From a virus: a stretch of 36,597 nucleotides of DNA. Position numbers and translations under genes: made by a program. A model generated the notes under the pieces. That model saw only the letters and a program-made list of their open reading frames with translations, was not told the origin of the DNA and searched no databases. Numbering within the stretch: the stretch's first letter is position 1; each line of letters starts with the position of its first letter. The stretch is taken from positions 1 to 36,597 of the IMG/VR virus record IMGVR_UViG_3300043399_000686. One strand, written 5' to 3'. Below are positions 29,029 to 36,597 of the stretch, one piece after another.

Positions 29029-30117
29029 TTAGCGGGAGAAGCCGGTCGGGATGGAATAGGAACCACCCGTACCGAATTCGAGCACCACACCGTTCAAGCG
29101 GTTGGCAGCACCGAAACCGAAGCGGTGGGTGTAGTAGGAGGCGTTGAAGGGATACTTCTCGTCCTCTGCCACGAGCTGCAAACCACCAGCCAAACCGGTG
29201 TCAGCGGGATCTTCACGCATGAAGAGAGGCTTGGGGGCGTCGGCGTGGATGGCGATGGCGTAGTTCGTGGGCATGGAGCGCCATTCGACGATCCACACGC
29301 TATTCGCCACGCCGCGGATGCGTCCGGGCATGCCGGCGGGGAGACCAGTTACCTGGTCGGTGTTCGCGCCGGGGATAACATAGCGTTCATTGACCGGGTC
29401 GAAGTCAGCAAGGGCTTCGAGGTAATCGCAGATGGTGGGGGTCGTCAGCATGACGATGTTGGAGCCGCCGGTGGGGGCGCCGAAGTGCTCTTCCAACTCA
29501 TCGCGGACGGTCTTGGTCGGGTCGTTGGTATCGGAGATACCGGACGCGGCATAGTTCGTCTCGATGTAGTGGTTATCCGTGGCTTCGCTGTCAGAGCCGA
29601 GCACGGGCGGATAAAGCACGCTGTCACCATTGGCGAGCGGTTCGACCAAGAGGTCGCCGTAGATCTCGTCCTTGAAGGTCCATTGCGTGTTGTTGAAGAG
29701 CGCCTTCATGATCTGGCGGCGGACGGTGTTCAAGTCCGCGATCATGATGGTGTCGAGGTGCTTATTGAGCTGGGCGACAGTCATATAAGCGCGAGCCACG
29801 CGGTTGGCATTGAGAGCCGCGCCCCATTCTTGCAGGGGGAACGCAACGTCCCATTTCCCGTACGCCTTCATGGCACCGGGAGCGCCGCCCTGCGTGCTCA
29901 TGGGTTCGAGGAAGCCGCCGCCGGGCAGTTCATAGCGGCGCTTGATGTCGGTCGTGACCTGTTCCACGAACAAGCCCATCGCCGACTGAAGTTCTGCATT
30001 GTGGCGGGCGAGTTCCGCCTGAACAGCCTCATAAACGAGTTGCTGTCCCATCGTGCGGATGTAGGTGCGTTCCGCTGCCGCTTCGGTGATACCGAGAGTT
30101 CCGAGAATACCGGACAT
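29029..30117 (-). CDS. Major capsid protein, HK97 fold
   Basis: A 362-aa protein in the head gene order scaffold, decoration, capsid. Features fitting the HK97 fold include a helical N-arm, the extended loop part (GGFLEPMSTQGGAPGAMKAY), a spine-helix segment (TVAQLNKHLDTIMIADLNTV) and the P-domain/A-domain beta segments with SNIVMLTTPTICDYLEALAD. AAGGAGA upstream is a strong ribosome binding site, as expected for the most abundant virion protein. No N-terminal protease or delta domain is fused. Confidence 0.9.
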   Translation of the reverse strand: MSGILGTLGITEAAAERTYIRTMGQQLVYEAVQAELARHNAELQSAMGLFVEQVTTDIKRRYELPGGGFLEPMSTQGGAPGAMKAYGKWDVAFPLQEWGAALNANRVARAYMTVAQLNKHLDTIMIADLNTVRRQIMKALFNNTQWTFKDEIYGDLLVEPLANGDSVLYPPVLGSDSEATDNHYIETNYAASGISDTNDPTKTVRDELEEHFGAPTGGSNIVMLTTPTICDYLEALADFDPVNERYVIPGANTDQVTGLPAGMPGRIRGVANSVWIVEWRSMPTNYAIAIHADAPKPLFMREDPADTGLAGGLQLVAEDEKYPFNASYYTHRFGFGAANRLNGVVLEFGTGGSYSIPTGFSR

Positions 30118-30144
30118 GATGTTGTCTCCTTATGGGGTCACCGA

Positions 30145-30561
30145 TTAGCCGGTGTACCCTTCGACTTTGAGGATTTTGGTAGCGGTGCCGTCTTCGCCGA
30201 AGCGGGCGGTAACACGACCCACGACGAGGGAGGTGCCACCGGCGGCGTCGGCAAGCTCGCCGACGGTGTTCGACACATACACGAGACCGTCGAACGCCAC
30301 ACCGGAAAGGGTGTAGCCGTAGAGGTAGCCTTCTTCGAGAACGGAGACAGGCTGACCGGAGGCGACCGTATTCAGGGCAATGCCGCGGAACTGGTCTTTG
30401 GCGCTGTCATTAGCGTCAGCAGGGGCATACTTGCCGTTGCTGTCGATGTAAACCGGCTGACCGGCTTCGATGGCAGCGGACGCGATGCCGCTGACGATCT
30501 TGTTGGGGTAGTGCGGGTAAACAATGCTTACCTGCGCTGCGGTGCGAGTGATGTCGCTCAT
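30145..30561 (-). CDS. Capsid decoration / cement-like protein
   Basis: A 138-aa beta-rich protein between scaffold and capsid genes. The segments AIEAGQPVYIDSNGKYAPAD and FRGIALNTVASGQPVSVLEE follow the pattern of DUF2190-type decoration proteins, which stabilise the expanded head. AAGGAGAAA gives the ribosome binding site. Confidence 0.78.
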   Translation of the reverse strand: MSDITRTAAQVSIVYPHYPNKIVSGIASAAIEAGQPVYIDSNGKYAPADANDSAKDQFRGIALNTVASGQPVSVLEEGYLYGYTLSGVAFDGLVYVSNTVGELADAAGGTSLVVGRVTARFGEDGTATKILKVEGYTG

Positions 30562-30582
30562 GGATTTCTCCTTATTGGTTTG

Positions 30583-31293
30583 TTAGAGCCGGAGCGGAGG
30601 GCGTTTCACTTCTTCGCTCGGCGGGGTCTTCGGCAGCTTCGGGGGATTGCCGCCGCCGGGAGGGGTTCCCGGTCCTTTGGTGGTGCTGGTGGTTTGTTCC
30701 GCCAGCAAGTAGGGCTTGGCTTTCGCCAGAGCTTCCAGCGCCTTGTCAATGCCGGTGATCTTTCCGTCTTCGTCCTTGATTTCCGCACGCTCGATCAGGA
30801 GCGTCACATCTTCAAGGGCTTCGGGGCGGAAGGCGGCGCGGGTGACCTTGCCGTCCTTATCAAGCACTGGCTGGGATGCCAGCAACTTGATCTCGCCGTC
30901 CACGATGCGATTTTGCAGGGCTTCGGCTTCGGTCTTCTTTTCGGTTTCGAGGCGGTCGGCGCGTTGCTTCTCCGTTTCGGCTTTATCAGCCAACTTTTGG
31001 AGTTCGCTTTTGTTCGCGTCTTCCTGTTCCTTCTTCGCCTTCAAGTAGGCGTCCCATTCTTCTTGGGACTTGATACCGAGCGCTTCCCACAATTGCTTGC
31101 GGGTGCTTTCCTCTGCGCGTTTGGCGCGTTCGCCGGCGATCCGGTTGACTTCTTCTTGCGTGAGACCAGCATTACCCGTGCTGTTCGGTGGTGTCTGTCC
31201 GGTTCCCGGCGCTGGGTCGCCAGCCGGCGGGTCGCCGCCTTCGGTTCCTTTGAGAGCATCGAACAAGACAAAATTTTTACGAAACTTGAACAT
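30583..31293 (-). CDS. Capsid scaffold protein
   Basis: A 236-aa protein dominated by charged helices (QEEVNRIAGERAKRAEESTR, then AKKEQEDANKSELQKLADKA, then EKQRADRLETEKKTEAEAL) and a disordered Pro/Gly-rich C-terminus ending in basic residues. This suits scaffolds, which guide prohead assembly and are then lost. The ATG at 31293 is chosen over a longer frame to 31398 because GGAAGGAA precedes it and the longer reading would run through the leader terminator at 31350-31392. Confidence 0.82.
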   Translation of the reverse strand: MFKFRKNFVLFDALKGTEGGDPPAGDPAPGTGQTPPNSTGNAGLTQEEVNRIAGERAKRAEESTRKQLWEALGIKSQEEWDAYLKAKKEQEDANKSELQKLADKAETEKQRADRLETEKKTEAEALQNRIVDGEIKLLASQPVLDKDGKVTRAAFRPEALEDVTLLIERAEIKDEDGKITGIDKALEALAKAKPYLLAEQTTSTTKGPGTPPGGGNPPKLPKTPPSEEVKRPPLRL

Positions 31294-31349
31294 GGGGTTT
31301 CCTTCCCGCCGTTTCCGCCGGCGTTGCGTGGGTTTCCCGCCTGAAAAAC

Positions 31350-31392
31350 AAAAAAACCCGGAGGGCACAAAGAAAACTTTGTGCGCTCCGGG
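31350..31392 (-). terminator. Strong leader terminator (attenuator) upstream of the scaffold gene
   Basis: CCCGGAG/CTCCGGG and GCACAAAG/CTTTGTGC pair around one G-G mismatch with an AAAA loop (plus-strand reading), followed on the minus strand by six T and GTTTTTC. It lies 40-80 bases downstream of a TATAAT box and upstream of the scaffold start, so read-through or antitermination would decide late gene output. Confidence 0.9.
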
Positions 31393-31445
31393 TATCAATG
31401 CCTCGTCAAGCGGGTGGAATATTTGGTTGTCTGCGCGGCATTATA
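31390..31445 (-). promoter_or_regulatory. Late promoter and conserved leader element, copy 1
   Basis: TATAAT at 31445-31440 on the minus strand, preceded by ACCGCGC. No convincing -35 box is present, which suggests an activator or extended contacts. Downstream, 31413-31390 matches the leader at 34957-34934 in 22 of 24 bases, including the exact 15-base core GAGGCATTGATACCC. A four-bp hairpin GCTT-GACG-AGGC lies at its start. The element overlaps the end of the upstream gene by none or few bases. Confidence 0.65.
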
Positions 31446-31453
31446 GCGCGGTT

Positions 31454-32314
31454 TTATCCATAAGCATCTGCGGGGTGTCGGTCGGGGTAACGACCAGCAG
31501 CCCGCTCCGCAAGGAAGAAATCCGCGCCAGCTCGCATTTTTTCAGTCAGACCGTCATCGAAACCCGCAAGATAAAGAGCAACCGATGAACGGCAGTAGTA
31601 ATGGAACGGTGTCCAGTCCATGAAATTAGAAAAACGGGGTGTTCCTGTAAGTTTGAACGGCTTGTCTAATGGCTGGATTTGGGCATGAGCTTCAAGACAG
31701 CAGTTCGTTGTCCGCTTATCGAGTGCGGCAATTACCTGTTTCGAAAATACAGTGTTGTTGGAGTTGTGACCAACCCAAGAATTGAACGAATTCCAAACCA
31801 ATGTTGCGGCAAGGGAAGCGACCATCGGGGCGACATCTGAAGGTTTCAAGATGCCGGCTCGCTCATCGTCCCCGACAATCTGCACATCCTCCATGTCAGC
31901 GTACAACATAGCACGGACAGTCATGTCCTGAGCATCCACCCGAGCAAGCACCGCGTCCAGCATCGCCACAGAGGTCACTCGCTCATTGAGCAGGGTGCTT
32001 GTGCTTGGCTTGCTTTCGATGCCATAAAAACGGAGTTGTCGGGCAGCTTCATCGGCTCCGAGAAGTTGCGCGTCCAAAAAGAGAGACTGACTGCCGGCTT
32101 TGATGGTGTCGCGCAATCCCTGAAATACATCGTGCGCGGCGATGATCCGGTTTTCCTCCTTGAGCGCGGCTTTCAAGGCTCGCCGGGCATTGCGGTAGGC
32201 AGTCAACACAAACCCGCGGGGGTGGTCAGAGGTGCCGGCTTGCGCGAACAGAGCACCGATGTCGTCGTTCATCCGCAGAGCGGATTTCTGAGCTTGTACA
32301 AGTGGGTTCGGCAT
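31454..32314 (-). CDS. Head morphogenesis protein, SPP1 gp7 / Mu F-like
   Basis: A 286-aa minor head protein encoded directly after the portal gene. Its C-terminal third shows the family's Cys/His pattern: ALDKRTTNCCLEAHAQIQPL, GTPRFSNFMDWTPFHYYCRS, then SVALY. The N-terminal part is helical. It attaches to the portal and takes part in head assembly or DNA entry. It shares one base with the portal gene (TAATG). Confidence 0.82.
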   Translation of the reverse strand: MPNPLVQAQKSALRMNDDIGALFAQAGTSDHPRGFVLTAYRNARRALKAALKEENRIIAAHDVFQGLRDTIKAGSQSLFLDAQLLGADEAARQLRFYGIESKPSTSTLLNERVTSVAMLDAVLARVDAQDMTVRAMLYADMEDVQIVGDDERAGILKPSDVAPMVASLAATLVWNSFNSWVGHNSNNTVFSKQVIAALDKRTTNCCLEAHAQIQPLDKPFKLTGTPRFSNFMDWTPFHYYCRSSVALYLAGFDDGLTEKMRAGADFFLAERAAGRYPDRHPADAYG

Positions 32315-33915
32315 TATTCGATCTTGCGCGGATTGGTCATGGAGCCTTCGCCGGCGTTGAGTTTCTTCTGCGCGTCAATCGCCATGCGCTGGCTTTCGAG
32401 TTTCATCAGGTTTTCTTCCGAGTTCATGAATTCGTTGATCTGCTGTTCCGACCAACCCTGCTTTTGGAAGAACATTTTCATACCCGTCAAGCCGCCGGCG
32501 GTCTTGGCAGCGTTGGCGGCGGTCCAGAAGGCTTCCTCCACTTCGAGGTCATCGAGCGGGTCTTTGGCGAATACCGGGCGGTCGCCGATGGAGTGATCCA
32601 GCATGCCGGCGGCGTAGCTTTCGAGGTTATAGCCTTCAAAGGCGGAGTCGTAATTCCTCCACCCGGCGATGGCGATAGCCATTTGATGAGCACGAACAAG
32701 GGCTTTATCATAGTTCGGGCGGCGGTTCAACACGCGGTCGATGACTGGCTGGCGGTTGAGACGCAGAGCACGCGCCGACACATCGCCGGATGCGTTTTCA
32801 AGGTCTTCGGAGAGTTCCGGGTAATCACGCTCAATCTTGGCGACCAGCTTCTCGATGTTCTCGCCCGTGGCGGTGATGTCCAGCGTCGAGACCAGCGGGT
32901 TCGCAGTTGCGCCAAGCGGTCCGTAGATTGCCGGCATGTCTTCGCGTCCCGCTTCCGGGTTGTCTTCGGTAGGCGTGCTGACCGGTACCGTCGTCCCTGT
33001 GGACGAGCCGGAGACGCCGGCGAAGAACCACACCGAATTGACCATCTTGCGGATTTGGTCGTTCAAGAGCGAGGCTTGGTCGTCCACTTCGCGGAAGTTC
33101 GACAAGCCGGCATGCAGTTCCGACCAGCCCCATGGCAATCCCATGTTACGGTGACGGATAAAGACCATCGGGATGAACGTGTAGTTGATGGAATATTCTG
33201 CGAGGTCATTCGCCCACGGATAAAGTGAGCCGTTGAGGTAGGTTCGGTACACCACGGCGTCGCCGGCGCGGGTCACTTCCTCTCGGTAGGTGACCGGTCT
33301 GCCGTTTACGGGATCGGGTCGGCTTTCTTCGAGGACATATTCCTTCACGTTGCCCCAGGTGTCGATCTCCAATTCCTTGATTTTTCCCGGGTGTAGCGGC
33401 ATCATGTACACGCGCTTTTTCTCGCTGTCGTCCATGATCTTGATGAATGTATCACCCAGCACAGAACCGCGCAGGGTAACCACGTCCTTCTCGCTTTGCC
33501 AGTTCGACCATTCCCAAACTTTCGAAATGGCGGTGCGAAGTTTCGGGTCTTCGGTCTTGGTGATGATCGGGAGCGCCGACGGCACGGATTTCCCGTCGCC
33601 GGCAGCCGGGTCCAGCAAGCCGCCCCAAAGATGCGCCTGCCAGAAATCACCCAGCCGGAAGGCGGGCGATTGCACGGCGCGGATGAAGCGGTACAGCCCG
33701 AAGGTGGTCTTATAGGATTGCGCCCATGTGTGAACGTCGCGGTAGGCGGTGTTTTCATACATCGCCCACAAAATGGCGTAGCGAAGGGAGCGCCCATCGA
33801 ACGTGTTGAAATCCTCGTTCCAGTTGAACGATTTGGTGGAGGTGTAGGTCTCCCGAAATGCTTTACTTGCCGCCATAAGCGATCTCCATGTGCGTTGCAA
33901 AAGGTTCATAGCCAT
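32314..33915 (-). CDS. Portal protein
   Basis: A 533-aa protein in the portal position between terminase and head morphogenesis genes. It has a long alpha/beta core (TAYRDVHTWAQSYKTTFGLY, then RTAISKVWEWSNWQSEKDVV), a crown/stem-like helical region (NFREVDDQASLLNDQIRKMV) and helical C-terminus (ENLMKLESQRMAIDAQKKLN). It forms the dodecameric ring for DNA packaging and exit. Start ATG 33915 has no long overlap upstream. Confidence 0.88.
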   Translation of the reverse strand: MAMNLLQRTWRSLMAASKAFRETYTSTKSFNWNEDFNTFDGRSLRYAILWAMYENTAYRDVHTWAQSYKTTFGLYRFIRAVQSPAFRLGDFWQAHLWGGLLDPAAGDGKSVPSALPIITKTEDPKLRTAISKVWEWSNWQSEKDVVTLRGSVLGDTFIKIMDDSEKKRVYMMPLHPGKIKELEIDTWGNVKEYVLEESRPDPVNGRPVTYREEVTRAGDAVVYRTYLNGSLYPWANDLAEYSINYTFIPMVFIRHRNMGLPWGWSELHAGLSNFREVDDQASLLNDQIRKMVNSVWFFAGVSGSSTGTTVPVSTPTEDNPEAGREDMPAIYGPLGATANPLVSTLDITATGENIEKLVAKIERDYPELSEDLENASGDVSARALRLNRQPVIDRVLNRRPNYDKALVRAHQMAIAIAGWRNYDSAFEGYNLESYAAGMLDHSIGDRPVFAKDPLDDLEVEEAFWTAANAAKTAGGLTGMKMFFQKQGWSEQQINEFMNSEENLMKLESQRMAIDAQKKLNAGEGSMTNPRKIE

Positions 33916-33925
33916 TCCTGTGGCT

Positions 33926-34270
33926 TTATAGTCTCTTTAGTTGGTCGAGTTCAGCCCGCAGCCGGCGGATCTCCGACTCCTGCTTGTGCGTGAGGTCTTC
34001 GAGTTCCTTGATGCGCGTGTCCTTCTGTTCGATGGTTTCGCGCAATTCAACGATCTGCTGCTTTTGTTCCTTGACTTCGCTTTCGAGGTTGAGAATGTCG
34101 GCTTTTAGAGTTTTCTCACGCGCCGCCGAAGCCGCAGCCATTTCAGCGTACAGCTTGGCTGTCTCCGCTTCGAGTTTGTCTTTTTCGGAGGCTGATTTTT
34201 TCCTGTTATCGTAGGAATAAATAATGTTGATGATTAGCCCAATAAATAGGGCGATAATTTCCCAATTCAT
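33926..34270 (-). CDS. Membrane-anchored coiled-coil protein, spanin-like candidate
   Basis: A 114-aa protein with one N-terminal transmembrane helix (EIIALFIGLIINIIYSY, about 4-20) and then an almost unbroken coiled coil to the C-terminus (EKDKLEAETAKLYAEMAAAS, then KQQIVELRETIEQKDTRIKE). The layout matches inner-membrane spanins such as Rz. No second, lipoprotein spanin gene was seen, and the place between terminase and portal is unusual, so an anchoring or exclusion role is equally possible. Confidence 0.6.
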   Translation of the reverse strand: MNWEIIALFIGLIINIIYSYDNRKKSASEKDKLEAETAKLYAEMAAASAAREKTLKADILNLESEVKEQKQQIVELRETIEQKDTRIKELEDLTHKQESEIRRLRAELDQLKRL

Positions 34271-34290
34271 GATGTGCTCGTGGATGCCAT

Positions 34291-34318
34291 AAAGCCGGAG
34301 CGGTCAGGCTCCGGCTTT
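34291..34318 (-). terminator. Perfect 11-bp hairpin between the two membrane-protein genes
   Basis: AAAGCCGGAGC (34291-34301) and GCTCCGGCTTT (34308-34318) around a six-base loop. On the minus strand only three T follow, so it is probably a weak terminator or attenuator. Confidence 0.65.
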
Positions 34319-34331
34319 TGTTGACATTGGG

Positions 34332-34874
34332 TTATCTGTCGTATTGGACACTGATGTTCTCGGTAGGGCTAGGTCCCTCGAACACGGAGATCATCGTGCC
34401 GGCAAGACGACCGGAGTACGACTGCCCGATGACGGGGATGCCGGCGAGCACTTCCTCGTGACCCTTGCGGGATGCCCACAAGCCGTAAGCGAGGGCAAGC
34501 AGCGAGCCGATGGCGTTGGCGATCAAGCCGGCAGACTGGTCAAAGACGGGAACAAGGTCAGAGCGTCCGGTGACTTGCAAGGTAACGAGGGTGATCAGGG
34601 TCAGGACTTGGAAAATGAGGTTGTATTTCGGGGCGGAGTTGTCGGGGAACCATTCGGGCTTCAGGAGCTTGCCGGCGTTGATGACTGCGGCGAACAGGAG
34701 TGCGAAGCCGGTCAGCGTGGCTCCGGTTTTGGCGAGTTCCTGCAACCATGCGATGATTGCGAAGATGTCAGGGGTGCTTTCCTGCATGGCAGGAGCGGGC
34801 GCCGGCGCGGCGTGAACGGCAGCGAAGGGCAGGACAAACACGAAAAGCAGAACGAGCAGGAAGTACTTTTTCAT
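34332..34874 (-). CDS. Membrane protein with signal peptide, holin candidate (180 aa)
   Basis: It starts with a clear signal peptide (MKKYFLLVLLFVFVLPFAAV, cut near AHA/APAPAP), followed by about three hydrophobic segments (LTGFALLFAAVINAGKLL, LIFQVLTLITLVTLQV, IANAIGSLLALAYGLWA) and a soluble tail. GGAGA is 10 bases upstream. It is placed right behind leader cassette 2. A holin with cleaved signal or an envelope protein acting on superinfection would both fit. No family is recognised. Confidence 0.65.
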   Translation of the reverse strand: MKKYFLLVLLFVFVLPFAAVHAAPAPAPAMQESTPDIFAIIAWLQELAKTGATLTGFALLFAAVINAGKLLKPEWFPDNSAPKYNLIFQVLTLITLVTLQVTGRSDLVPVFDQSAGLIANAIGSLLALAYGLWASRKGHEEVLAGIPVIGQSYSGRLAGTMISVFEGPSPTENISVQYDR

Positions 34875-34894
34875 TTGGGGTCTCCGTTTCGGAA

Positions 34895-34933
34895 AAAATA
34901 AAGGGCAGCCGAGACGGTTGTCTCGACTGCCCT
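34895..34933 (-). terminator. Leader terminator (attenuator) upstream of the 34332-34874 gene
   Basis: AGGGCAG/CTGCCCT and CGAGAC/GTCTCG pair around one mismatch with a GGTT loop, followed on the minus strand by TTTATTTTTT. It is the counterpart of the terminator at 31350-31392 but has an unrelated stem sequence. Confidence 0.88.
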
Positions 34934-34972
34934 GGGTATCAATGCCTCATCAGGCGGTCGCTGTAAATTATA
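34934..34972 (-). promoter_or_regulatory. Late promoter and conserved leader element, copy 2
   Basis: TATAAT at 34972-34967 on the minus strand preceded by ACCACGC, no clear -35 box. The leader 34957-34934 matches copy 1 in 22 of 24 bases. Its hairpin GCCT-GATG-AGGC keeps the copy 1 pairing with a C-G to T-G change, a compatible substitution. Confidence 0.65.
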
Positions 34973-34978
34973 GCGTGG

Positions 34979-35188
34979 TTACTCTTGCAATTTCAGGTAT
35001 TTCGGGCGGATGATGTGCTCCGCCTTCATGTCGGCAGCCCTGCCCTCTTTCACTTCGATGATGATGGTCCCGTGTCCCGTCCCCTCCTGCCGGATGATCT
35101 CCAATGCGAACAGGAACGCGACGATCTCCCTGCGGGTCTCTTCGTCCACGCCATCGAACTTGATTTTTGGAAGTACCACATTCGTCAT
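34979..35188 (-). CDS. Hypothetical small protein (69 aa)
   Basis: A small acidic alpha/beta protein (VLPKIKFDGVDEETRREIVA, then HGTIIIEVKEGRAADM) that follows the terminase gene by 4 bases. It is complete with signals on both sides. No family is recognised; its place suggests a packaging or head-related accessory. Confidence 0.65.
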   Translation of the reverse strand: MTNVVLPKIKFDGVDEETRREIVAFLFALEIIRQEGTGHGTIIIEVKEGRAADMKAEHIIRPKYLKLQE

Positions 35189-35192
35189 AATA

Positions 35193-36597
35193 CTAGCCTC
35201 GGTATCCTGAAAGCGGCGAGCGGGCTACCTGCAAGCCGGTTCCGGTTTGCGTGTTGGCGAACGTCAAACACAGGCTGTCCGCCTTATCCGGTGAGCGTCC
35301 GAGCATTTCCCGCATGGTGTCTTTGTCGGTGACCCTGATTTTACCGCCTCTGACAGAATATAGGGGCGTTGTCAACTCTTCGATCAGGTCGTCGTCCGGC
35401 GGGATCATTGCATAGCTGGGATGGTTCGGCTCGTCTCTCAGCCATTCCCGACACGACCACCACAACTCATCCCGAAGCTGGAAGAACTGCCCCATTTCGG
35501 TTTCGTACGTCGGCGAGCTGGCGACCTTCACGCTCTCGGCGATTGTCGTCCGGTCGTGCCGGCTCTTTTCTCCTGCAATGCGATTGATGCGGGTTGCAAT
35601 ACCGGAGCCGATACCAGTAGCGTCTACTCGCAATGTGACAACCCACCCGCTACGCCCGATGTAATCATAGGCTTTGAGTGCGGTACTGTCTGTGTCCAAG
35701 CCTTGCCAGCGTTCCATTTTTGGTACCCAGCCCCCGAAGCGGAAGGTTAGGACGTTCCAGTCCTTCCCGTACTCCGAGACATCCAAGCCGGCGAGCGCGT
35801 TATCCGTCGGCGGCTTCTCGCCGTGCATGGCAACGTAGGTCAGCCAGCGCGAGACCGCGGCGTCCACCCATGCGCGGGAGATGAGCTGTGTCTCTGCCTG
35901 CGGAGGATACACCCCGAGCACCATGTAGAAAAACGCCGGGTTCAGCACCTTGCGCCAGCCGGGCGGGAGAGGCGTGTACTCGGTGCCGGCGTGCGAGCGG
36001 GCGGTCGTGCCGACCAAGTAGTCGGGAAGCTCGAAGCACTCCTGATCGGGCTTCTCGTCAGGAGCCAGCGGGCGCGTCCACTCGTTGATGCGGCGCACGG
36101 TCGTCTCCCGATCCACAGCGCCGGAGAAGATTTCTTTGCCTGTTACGACATTGGGATGCACCAATGCCGACAGGGTGACGACGTTACCGAGCTTCTTCTT
36201 CTCCATCTGCGCCACGGGACCGTATTCACCGCGTGGGTTGAACATGACCAGAAGCCGGGCATTACCGCCGGACATACAGCTTTCGATGCCCTTGTACACC
36301 TCGACCGGCACGGCGTCGCCTTCGTCCACGATGAACAGCAGGTTCGGCGCGTGCTTGCCGGCAAACTTCGCCTGCCGGTGTTCCGGCGTCCCGGTCGTCG
36401 GGATGGTGACGCCGGTCAGAAATTCGAGGGAGCTGCGCTTGATGTTGAGGTCGCGGGTGATCCGGTCGTCTCTGAAGACGTCCGGGTGCTTTTCGATAAT
36501 GGAGCCGATCTCGCCCCACAGGATTTTTTCAAGGTGGCTTTCCGTCGGCGCGGTCGTGTAGACCTGGCTGTTCGGGTAGCTTTTGTAGAACCATGCC
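35193..36597 (-). CDS. Terminase large subunit (N-terminus cut by the window)
   Basis: The ATP-driven packaging motor and nuclease that cuts phage DNA. The frame is open to the right edge. It begins with the ATPase segment YTTAPTESHLEKILWGEI, and Walker B reads LLFIVDEGDAV. The Walker A lies outside the window. The nuclease half has GLDVSEYGKDWN with the first Asp, RVDATGIGSG with the second and SPDKADSLCL with the third, the usual acid triad. The GTG at 36329 is not the start, because the Walker B runs through it. No small terminase gene is in the window, so it probably lies just beyond. Confidence 0.93.
   Translation of the reverse strand, partial: AWFYKSYPNSQVYTTAPTESHLEKILWGEIGSIIEKHPDVFRDDRITRDLNIKRSSLEFLTGVTIPTTGTPEHRQAKFAGKHAPNLLFIVDEGDAVPVEVYKGIESCMSGGNARLLVMFNPRGEYGPVAQMEKKKLGNVVTLSALVHPNVVTGKEIFSGAVDRETTVRRINEWTRPLAPDEKPDQECFELPDYLVGTTARSHAGTEYTPLPPGWRKVLNPAFFYMVLGVYPPQAETQLISRAWVDAAVSRWLTYVAMHGEKPPTDNALAGLDVSEYGKDWNVLTFRFGGWVPKMERWQGLDTDSTALKAYDYIGRSGWVVTLRVDATGIGSGIATRINRIAGEKSRHDRTTIAESVKVASSPTYETEMGQFFQLRDELWWSCREWLRDEPNHPSYAMIPPDDDLIEELTTPLYSVRGGKIRVTDKDTMREMLGRSPDKADSLCLTFANTQTGTGLQVARSPLSGYRG

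Noticed and set aside
28783-31344. 853-codon plus-strand frame antisense to capsid, decoration and scaffold genes
   Set aside because: The opposite strand encodes recognisable head proteins with good ribosome binding sites; the long open frame is explained by the G+C-rich codon usage of those genes and has no family pattern.
32302-33228. 308-codon plus-strand frame antisense to the portal gene
   Set aside because: Shadow of the portal coding sequence with no start signal.
1-36597. CRISPR array, insertion sequence or integrase/attachment site
   Set aside because: No regularly spaced repeats, transposase, terminal inverted repeats, integrase frame or tRNA-fragment duplication was found on reading both strands.

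Overview
The window reads as about 36.6 kb of a tailed double-stranded DNA bacteriophage (Caudoviricetes, siphovirus type with an HK97-like head and a long non-contractile tail). It shows a tape measure protein, a tail tube protein, a G/GT tail assembly chaperone pair, and a portal/scaffold/capsid/terminase set, with no sheath or contractile baseplate. Both window ends cut genes: a replication protein at the left edge and the terminase large subunit at the right edge. No host gene and no integrase, repressor or small terminase is visible. The host cannot be named. Strong AGGAG-type ribosome binding sites, TATAAT-type -10 boxes and U-tract terminators show it is bacterial, with a moderately high G+C genome.

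Left half, plus strand (1-14406): replication, maintenance and accessory genes. A lambda O-like replication protein carries four iterons followed by an A-rich stretch inside its own gene, a likely origin. It is followed by a DnaB-type helicase and a primary-type sigma-70 factor. Next comes a 1.4 kb stretch without a credible protein gene (3044-4506). It holds a tRNA-like element, a densely base-paired region that looks like a large ornate phage RNA of the GOLLD/ROOL kind, and a tRNA-Thr. Beyond it lie a DNA polymerase beta-like nucleotidyltransferase, a ParM-like actin homologue and a small basic ParR-like protein, which suggest a phage-plasmid lifestyle. The accessory stretch that follows has many small coupled ORFs, an N-terminally truncated cytosine-5 methyltransferase, an adenine-type DNA methyltransferase, a SprT-like zinc protease and several small zinc-binding proteins. 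Four places carry the same bipartite element TTTTCA-N17-TTTATT, three of them directly behind a terminator hairpin, so this region appears cut into separately started transcription units.

Centre (14407-14680): the two halves converge on two terminator hairpins flanking a minus-strand initiator-like tRNA-Met.

Right half, minus strand (36597 down to 14681): the late operon, read from terminase through a membrane-protein pair, portal, head morphogenesis protein, scaffold, decoration protein, major capsid, connectors, tail completion proteins, tail tube, G/GT chaperone with an A AAC CCT slippery site, tape measure, tail hub, fibres with carbohydrate-binding-like and beta-propeller-like domains, a small membrane protein, an M23 endolysin and a metallophosphoesterase. 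Two paralogous promoter-leader-terminator cassettes (near 31350-31445 and 34890-34972) sit in front of late genes and look like attenuators or antitermination points.
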